From JAJTFW01 sp903922455 (GTDB lineage: Bacteria; Bacteroidota; Bacteroidia; AKYH767-A; OLB10): a stretch of DNA of 27,679 nucleotides. Under the pieces are notes generated by a model. That model worked only from the letters and a program-made list of their open reading frames with translations, ran no database searches and was not told where the DNA came from. Where the stretch lies: assembly GCA_943329665.2 (NCBI GenBank), contig CALQEU020000031.1:1-27679 (forward strand), written 5' to 3'. Made by a program: the position numbers and the translations under genes. Positions within the stretch are counted from its first letter, which is position 1. The number at the start of each line of letters is the position of its first letter. Of this stretch, positions 23,402 to 27,679 are shown piece by piece.

Positions 23402-23788
23402 ATGATGGATATTGGTAGACCGATGAAAATTTTTATTGTTGAGGATGATGAATTACAAAGCACTTTGCTTCGTGATCGAATGATTCGTGATATTCCACAT
23501 CATGTTCATATTTTTAAAACAGGAGAGGATTGTTTGAAGCACATGGATAAAACTCCGGATGTAATTATCATGGATTACAATTTGAATAAAGACGTGAAGG
23601 ACGCCGCTTCTGGAATTCAAATTTTAGAGATCATAAAAAAATCGAATCCCGATGTGCATGTGATTATGATGAGTAGTCAGGAACGATATAGCATCGCTTT
23701 ACAAAGTATTCAAAAGGGAGCCGAGCAATACATCATTAAAGATGCAGAGGCTTTCGATAAAATTTGTAAGATGGTGACGGACCTATAA
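23402..23788 (+). CDS. Stand-alone response regulator receiver protein
   Basis: A single CheY-like receiver domain with no output domain, 128 aa. The acidic pocket is E14, D15, D16 (IVEDDE), the phospho-acceptor is D58 (IIMDYNL), the switch serines are S91/S92 (MMSSQ) and the conserved lysine is K113 (YIIKDA). It is predicted to be phosphorylated by an unseen histidine kinase and to act by protein contact. No kinase is in the window. Start ATG 23402 is used, but the first strand begins at MKIFIVEDD, so Met2 or Met8 may be the true start. A near-match -7 box (TACCTTAG, 23357-23364) lies upstream. It is oriented against panD and panC. Confidence 0.9.
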   Translation: MMDIGRPMKIFIVEDDELQSTLLRDRMIRDIPHHVHIFKTGEDCLKHMDKTPDVIIMDYNLNKDVKDAASGIQILEIIKKSNPDVHVIMMSSQERYSIALQSIQKGAEQYIIKDAEAFDKICKMVTDL

Positions 23789-23881
23789 GAAGAGTTTTAT
23801 TTTTTCTTTTTGATTGATGTAAAATAATTTTAATTTTTTTCTCGTTTCATTTATGCTTGTTTAAAATCAACTGTTTTTAAT

Positions 23882-24304
23882 ATGATAAAGTCAATTGGAA
23901 GTTTAGTTTTCAGTTTTTGTCTTCTGCTTTTTTGTGGAGGATGTGGTTCGGCGGAAGTAAAATCGGATGAAGCGAAAAAATTAGTGGAGGGACTTCTCGC
24001 CGATTTAAAAAACGAAAACTACGATCGAGTGAATGATTATTTTACATCCAGCTTTAACCAAAGCGAAAGCATGGAAGTGAAAGTGCAAAAGTTTGTACGT
24101 TTGATGGACACCACCGGACCTATTGAATCATTTGAATTTGTAAGTGAAGAAAAAAAATACGACGAAGCTTCCGGCTACAATCAATGCAGTTTATTGTATA
24201 AAGTAAAATGTAGTCGAACCACGTTAAAAGAAACTTTTATTGTAGTAAGTGACGAAGGCAAATTGGGAATTATTTTTTACAATGTGGAAAATTTGGAGGA
24301 GTAG
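23882..24304 (+). CDS. Putative lipoprotein, unknown function
   Basis: A 140-aa protein with an N-terminal lipoprotein signal: MIKS, a hydrophobic stretch, then FCGGCGS with a lipobox-like GGC. The mature part begins AEVKSDEAKKLVEGLLADLKNENYDRVNDYFTSSFNQ, a helix pair ending in a YF pattern. A curved-sheet-like half follows (SLLYKVKC, ETFIVVSDEGKLGIIFY). This layout resembles NTF2-like or DUF4019-type small lipoproteins, but I cannot name a family. It follows the response regulator by 93 bp on the same strand, with an AT-rich gap and a poor -7-like TATGCTTG (23852-23859), so co-transcription is possible. It shares the inserted position between panD and panC. Confidence 0.78.
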   Translation: MIKSIGSLVFSFCLLLFCGGCGSAEVKSDEAKKLVEGLLADLKNENYDRVNDYFTSSFNQSESMEVKVQKFVRLMDTTGPIESFEFVSEEKKYDEASGYNQCSLLYKVKCSRTTLKETFIVVSDEGKLGIIFYNVENLEE

Positions 24305-24420
24305 GTGGTTTGTGAGAGTTGGTTTAATTTAATGATTGGACTTTAACCATTAATTTTAGTACTATATTATTACATTTTATCTGAATAACAATCCTGGTTT
24401 TTCCATTCACCAAATAAGGG

Positions 24421-24451
24421 TTGCAACATTCAACATTTTTTACTAGTTTTC
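24421..24451 (+). promoter_or_regulatory. Candidate promoter for an orphan signal-peptide frame
   Basis: TTG (24421-24423), then exactly 20 nt, then TAGTTTTC (24444-24451), which matches TAnnTTTG in all but the last base. The short frame at 24477 begins 25 nt downstream. Confidence 0.4.
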
Positions 24452-24476
24452 CTCCATATTCACTAAAACCAATAGT

Positions 24477-24639
24477 ATGTTTCGACTACTACTCATTTCT
24501 GTAGCCTTGTTTATTGCATCCAATTTGAAGGCTCAAACGGTTCCTGCTGCTCAAGTAATACCATACACGCTCTTTTGTGCCCTCTAGTGTTAAAAAAAAC
24601 AGTATCCAACAACTCATTCAATCCGAAGAGAAAATTTAA
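24477..24639 (+). pseudogene. Remnant of a secreted-protein gene (signal peptide only) or a tiny secreted peptide
   Basis: ATG 24477 opens a 36-codon frame ending at TAG 24585-24587. It reads MFRLLLISVALFIASNLKAQ and then about 16 more residues. This is a textbook Bacteroidota Sec signal peptide with an AxA-like site before Q. If one base is skipped around 24570-24578 (the T run in CTCTTTTGTG), the frame continues as VPSSVKKNSIQQLIQSEEKI to TAA 24637-24639. That reads like coding sequence and suggests a frameshifted, truncated gene. A promoter-like element lies 25 nt upstream. The rest of the 347-bp gap 24305-24651 shows nothing else. A functional 36-aa peptide cannot be excluded. Confidence 0.45.
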
Positions 24640-24651
24640 TGAAACTAGAAA

Positions 24652-25506
24652 TCAAATAGTGAAATAAGTGACATTATCAATCAACCTCGGTCCTTCGGTA
24701 AGCACAGCAATACACGCTTGCACTTGGTTGCATTCATTCCAGTCGTGAATGGCTTGTAGTGTATCGGGATTTACGATTTCAAAATACTCTACTTTTAAAA
24801 GTGGACTTTGTTGAATGTATCGAATCACTAATTCTTTAACAGCTTCCACCGTATGAAAGGGAATAAATTCCTGTGCTGTCATCATGCTTTTGAAGATGAG
24901 TGGAGCTGCTTTGCGTTGTGGAGGGGTGAGTAGCAGATTACGTGAGCTCATTGCTAATCCATCTTCTTCTCTCAACGTATCACAACCTATAACGTTGACG
25001 GGTAGCCGTAATTGCTTCACCATGTTTTTGACAATTGCTAATTGCTGAAAATCTTTTTTGCCAAAATAGCCAGCGTGCGGATTTACAATTTCGAATAATC
25101 GATTTACTACGGTAGCCATTCCTTTAAAGTGTCCTGGACGAAATTCGCCTTCCATTACTTTTTCCAATGGGCCAAAATGAATGTCGAGTAATTGTTTCCC
25201 GTTCGGGTAAATTTCATCTACGGAGGGAAGAAACGCATAATCACAGCCCGCTTGCTTGAGCAAATGAATGTCTGCATCGGGCATGCGCGGATATTTTTCT
25301 AGATCCGTTGCATTATTAAACTGTGTTGGATTCACAAAAATGCTACAGACCACAATATCATTTTCTGCAGCCGCTCTTGTAATAAGCGATAAATGTCCTG
25401 CATGTAATGCTCCCATTGTAGGAACAAATCCAATTTTCTTTCCGTCTAAACGATCTTTTTTTAGTGCGGTTTGTAAATCAATTACAGTGGTGAAGGGAAT
25501 GGGCAA
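24652..25506 (-). CDS. panC: Pantothenate synthetase
   Basis: ATP-dependent condensation of pantoate and beta-alanine to pantothenate, the step after PanD. The 284 aa fit the family. Signatures: PTMGALHAGH (the HIGH-type motif), VCSIFVNPTQF, the GEFRPGHFKGMATVVN stretch, YFGKKDFQQL and LAMSSRN (the KMSKS-like loop). The predicted first codon is TTG 25506. No in-frame ATG exists upstream, and the first internal Met is inside the HIGH motif, so a shorter ATG start would destroy the enzyme. It lies 61 bp downstream of the LUD/ferredoxin gene on the same strand with no visible promoter between, so the two may be co-transcribed. panD is on the same strand but separated by two opposite-strand genes. 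Confidence 0.95.
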   Translation of the reverse strand: MPIPFTTVIDLQTALKKDRLDGKKIGFVPTMGALHAGHLSLITRAAAENDIVVCSIFVNPTQFNNATDLEKYPRMPDADIHLLKQAGCDYAFLPSVDEIYPNGKQLLDIHFGPLEKVMEGEFRPGHFKGMATVVNRLFEIVNPHAGYFGKKDFQQLAIVKNMVKQLRLPVNVIGCDTLREEDGLAMSSRNLLLTPPQRKAAPLIFKSMMTAQEFIPFHTVEAVKELVIRYIQQSPLLKVEYFEIVNPDTLQAIHDWNECNQVQACIAVLTEGPRLIDNVTYFTI

Positions 25507-25567
25507 GGAGGAAGAATTATATCGATTAGGCCATAGTTTGATTTTATAAATCGAAACAAAATCAATC

Positions 25568-26932
25568 TTATTTGTAATTCATCTTTTCACGATACCATTC
25601 GTTGAATGGTATCTCTTTGGAATGAATGGGCATTTTACGAAGTCCATCTTTCGATTTAAACAAACTATCTAAAATATGCTTGCGTGCACTGATCCCTGTC
25701 CAACTCATAATCTCACGTTTTAACATTGCTTTTTTCCAAGCGTAGTAAAACCATTTCTCAGTACGATTCACAAGACCTTTGTCGACAAACAATTTTCTGT
25801 TTTGCAGAAGAAGACGCGGGATGTCAATTTTTACAGGACACACATCTTTACAACTTCCACAAAGTGTGCTTGCATGACTTAATTGTTGCATCTCCACCTG
25901 TTGCAATGGAAGTGTAACTGCTGCAATAGGAGAGGGGAAGTCGCTAACACCAGCAGTATGGTAAATAGGACAAACGGTTTGACAAGCTCCGCACTTGATG
26001 CAAGATAAAGCTTGACGTTGTTGATCGTGTGCCAATACATCCGTGCGCCCATTATCGAGAAGAATAATATAAAGTTCTTCTGGTCCATCACGATCCTCTG
26101 CTTGTTTAGGCCCACTAATAATATTATTATAAGTTGCTAATGTTTGTCCCGTACCGTAAGTACTCAGGAGAGGAAGGAATACATCTAAATCGCTTAACGC
26201 AGGTAGCATCTTATCAATACCCGCTAATACAATATGTATTTTTGGCATTGCTGCAGTAAGCTGCGCATTCCCTTCGTTTTCTAAAATTACAACAGCACCC
26301 GGATCTGCTATTAAAAAATTACATCCCGTGATTCCAACATCAGCCGTTTGAAATGTATCGCGTAAGTGATCACGAATAAATCGAACGATGCCCTGTGCTT
26401 CAGCATCTGCAGGCAATCCAAGTTTATCGTGTAACAGTGAAGCAATCTCTTTTGTTGATTTGTGCAAAGCAGGCAAAACCATATGTGAACCTGATTCGTC
26501 AGCAGCATGAACAATAAAATCGCCGGTATCAGTTTCGGAAAATTGAAAACCTTCATTTTCTAAAAACGCATTCAACCCCATTTCGGAAGCGGTATTCGTT
26601 TTCGATTTAATAATTTCTTTTGCTCCGGATTTTTTTAAAATTTCTAAGACCGCTTCTAGCGCATCGGTGATGTCTTGCGCCCATATTACTTTGCCGCCCG
26701 CTTTGATAAAATTTGATTCAAATTCAATTAAGTATTTATCGAGATTTTCAATCGTTTTCCATCTTGTAAAGGCTGCACGGTTTCGAGCCAATTCTAAATT
26801 ACTGTACTGACTACTCCCTTTTTCAAACTGAATTTTCTGCAATTTCGACGCTGACATCGCCCTTTCAGACCATGTATCTCCTTGAATATCAATAATATTT
26901 GATTTGGGATTTTCCAAAACCAGCGTTGTCAT
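25568..26932 (-). CDS. lutB: LutB-like iron-sulfur protein (LUD domain plus 4Fe-4S ferredoxin domain)
   Basis: Resembles LutB/YkgF, the subunit of the LutABC L-lactate-oxidising system that carries a LUD domain and two [4Fe-4S] clusters. From ATG 26932 (454 aa), the LUD domain covers roughly the first 300 residues, including TGCNFLIADPGAVVILENEGN. The cluster-binding motifs are CIKCGACQTVCP and CGSCKDVCP. The C-terminal part is helical and basic (YYAWKKAMLKREIMSW). The frame extends to a TTG at 26944, but that codon lies inside a good -7 box (26942-26949), so ATG 26932 is preferred. LutA and LutC are not in the window: upstream are about 700 bp without a gene and downstream is panC. The lactate role is therefore by family only. 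Confidence 0.88.
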   Translation of the reverse strand: MTTLVLENPKSNIIDIQGDTWSERAMSASKLQKIQFEKGSSQYSNLELARNRAAFTRWKTIENLDKYLIEFESNFIKAGGKVIWAQDITDALEAVLEILKKSGAKEIIKSKTNTASEMGLNAFLENEGFQFSETDTGDFIVHAADESGSHMVLPALHKSTKEIASLLHDKLGLPADAEAQGIVRFIRDHLRDTFQTADVGITGCNFLIADPGAVVILENEGNAQLTAAMPKIHIVLAGIDKMLPALSDLDVFLPLLSTYGTGQTLATYNNIISGPKQAEDRDGPEELYIILLDNGRTDVLAHDQQRQALSCIKCGACQTVCPIYHTAGVSDFPSPIAAVTLPLQQVEMQQLSHASTLCGSCKDVCPVKIDIPRLLLQNRKLFVDKGLVNRTEKWFYYAWKKAMLKREIMSWTGISARKHILDSLFKSKDGLRKMPIHSKEIPFNEWYREKMNYK

Positions 26933-26941
26933 AGATTCATA

Positions 26942-26972
26942 CAAACCTACAGGAGATAGAGGAGAGAAACAA
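26942..26972 (-). promoter_or_regulatory. Promoter of the LutB-like gene
   Basis: On the reverse strand TTG (26972-26970), exactly 20 nt, then TAGGTTTG (26949-26942), a full match to the Bacteroidota -33/-7 consensus. The ATG at 26932 starts 9 nt later, giving a very short leader. This is the best promoter in the window and settles the start codon. Confidence 0.7.
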
Positions 26973-27531
26973 GAAGTAATTCACTCATTTAAAAATCTTG
27001 TCGATAGTATAGTGTTATTATCTAAAGTAGCTCTCACTTGAAAAAGATAGAAGGAACAATTTCCCAATATCCTTAGGTACGGGGATATTTTAAGTTTCCA
27101 GTTTTTATATAAAAAGAACTTTATATGTTTGATTTAATTACTCGTATATCCCTGATTGTAATTAAAATTCAATCATTGTTGTTACCCTTTTAATTTTTTA
27201 AAATGATAAGACAAGTACAAAAGGATAACTCAATTTTGTAGGAGTTTATATCTTAGATATTCCTCAATCGGGTTTAGTTTTAAAGGGAAAAGGCGATGAG
27301 TTTTTTGGGTGCATTTCAGATGGGCAGCATGCCTACTTGTCCCGTATTGACAAAGATTTTACTTAGTAATGCTTGCAAGGGTGTGCCTATTTGATGTTTA
27401 CCGCTGACCTCATCCTGTAATCATAAACACTTCACCTTTGTTTCATGCTCGTACCTCCACCTTTGTCATGTTCTCATTAGATTATTTAATTAGATATTTT
27501 CCATCAATAGGGTTGTTGATTGGTTAGGTTA
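26973..27531. other. Gene-poor region with short frames only
   Basis: No convincing intact gene is visible. An AT-rich stretch (26973-27200) holds a weak hairpin (AATATCC 27066-27072 with GGATATT 27083-27089). A broken frame follows at 27203-27366. Then come two near-identical words, CACCTTTGTTTCATG (27433-27447) and CACCTTTGTCATG (27458-27470), 25 bp apart. The region ends at a terminator on the plus strand, which implies that something here is or was transcribed rightward. Confidence 0.6.
27203..27366 (+). pseudogene. Frameshifted gene fragment, unrecognised
   Basis: ATG 27203 begins MIRQVQKDNSIL and stops at TAG 27239-27241. A frame one base behind this one is open from 27229 to TAG 27364-27366 and reads VGVYILDIPQSGLVLKGKG and then DEFFGCISDGQHAYLSRIDKDFT. 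The second part has a normal coding composition but no start codon. Joined at about 27235 by a single-base shift they give a roughly 54-aa protein. I do not recognise the family. It is probably a decayed or truncated gene, and the downstream terminator at 27532 fits a former transcription unit. Confidence 0.4.
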
Positions 27532-27563
27532 GAAGGTCTTCGGTTTCGGAGGCCTTCTTTTTT
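27532..27563 (+). terminator. Rho-independent terminator
   Basis: GAAGGTCTTC (27532-27541) pairs with GGAGGCCTTC (27548-27557), a 10-bp stem with two G-U pairs and the loop GGTTTC, followed by seven or so T. There is no intact gene on the plus strand for over 2.9 kb upstream, so it must end a remnant or a small RNA. Confidence 0.75.
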
Positions 27564-27568
27564 GGCCT

Positions 27569-27679
27569 CGAGTTCCCTCGGCCAGCACATCGAGTTCCCT
27601 CGGCCAGCACATCGAGTTCCCTCGGCCAGCACATCGAGTTCCCTCGGCCAGCACATCGAGTTCCCTCGGCCAGCACATC
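27569..27679. repeat. 22-bp tandem repeat, five full copies, continuing past the window
   Basis: Perfect copies begin at 27569, 27591, 27613, 27635 and 27657, and a sixth starts at 27679. Each unit is CGAGTTCCCTCG followed by GCCAGCACAT. The first 12 nt form a hairpin, CGAG-TTCC-CTCG. There are no spacers between units, and 22 is not a multiple of three, so a coding role is unlikely. The GC-rich units contrast with the AT-rich surroundings. The array starts 6 bp after the terminator T run. Confidence 0.93.

Noticed and set aside
26933..26944. TTG start of the LutB-like protein
   Set aside because: The codon lies inside a consensus -7 box; ATG 26932 follows at a sensible distance.
27125..27193. 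22-codon frame (MFDLITRISLIVIKIQSLLLPF), possible small hydrophobic toxin
   Set aside because: Too short to distinguish from chance in AT-rich DNA; no antitoxin or antisense promoter seen.
27569..27679. CRISPR array
   Set aside because: The 22-bp units abut directly with no spacers, and no cas gene is present.

Overview
The window is AT-rich chromosomal DNA from a member of the Bacteroidota. Three things point there. Several genes are preceded by the Bacteroidota sigma-A signature (a -33 TTG about 20 nt before a -7 TAnnTTTG), with almost no Shine-Dalgarno signal. The gene content fits the phylum: an S46 dipeptidyl-peptidase, a DUF3127 protein and an HtpG of the Bacteroidota type. The intergenic regions carry short palindromic and tandem repeats of a kind common in these genomes. 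The order or family cannot be fixed from this sequence. I see no rRNA, tRNA, phage, transposase or CRISPR array.

Layout from left to right: (1) 1-260, a roughly 98-bp tandem repeat; (2) deoC (+), flanked by a perfect 14-bp inverted repeat; (3) a 475-bp repeat-rich gap; (4) an S41 C-terminal processing protease and a ferritin (both -); (5) 4045-15509 (-), a three-gene assembly-line operon; (6) htpG (+), divergent from that operon, closed by a strong terminator; (7) a DUF3127 protein and an S46 DPP11-like peptidase (+); (8) a lipoprotein (-); (9) the tight unit panD, flippase-like membrane protein, rfaE2 (-); (10) an opposite-strand insertion of a stand-alone response regulator and a lipoprotein (+); (11) panC and a LutB-like LUD/ferredoxin protein (-); (12) a 730-bp gene-poor end with a broken reading frame, a terminator and five copies of a 22-bp tandem repeat running off the window.

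The most interesting part is 4045-15509. Gene 1 (2222 aa) reads A-PCP-KS-AT-ACP-aminotransferase, gene 2 (1346 aa) reads C-A-PCP-TE, and gene 3 is a 4'-phosphopantetheinyl transferase that can activate all three carrier domains. There is no ketoreductase, dehydratase or methyltransferase. The simplest reading is that an amino acid (the code resembles proline) is loaded, extended once with malonyl-CoA, and transaminated directly at the beta-keto carbon to give a 3,4-diamino acyl chain. That chain is joined to a second amino acid (the code resembles glycine) and released. The product would be a very small vicinal-diamine pseudo-dipeptide. The line is compact, with every key catalytic residue visible, and no transporter, regulator or resistance gene is adjacent. 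The divergent neighbour htpG is notable because Hsp90/HtpG is known to be needed for some NRPS/PKS products in other bacteria.

The rest is largely housekeeping: deoxyribose phosphate catabolism, iron storage, envelope proteolysis, pantothenate synthesis (panC, panD), heptose activation for LPS (rfaE2) and oligopeptide processing.
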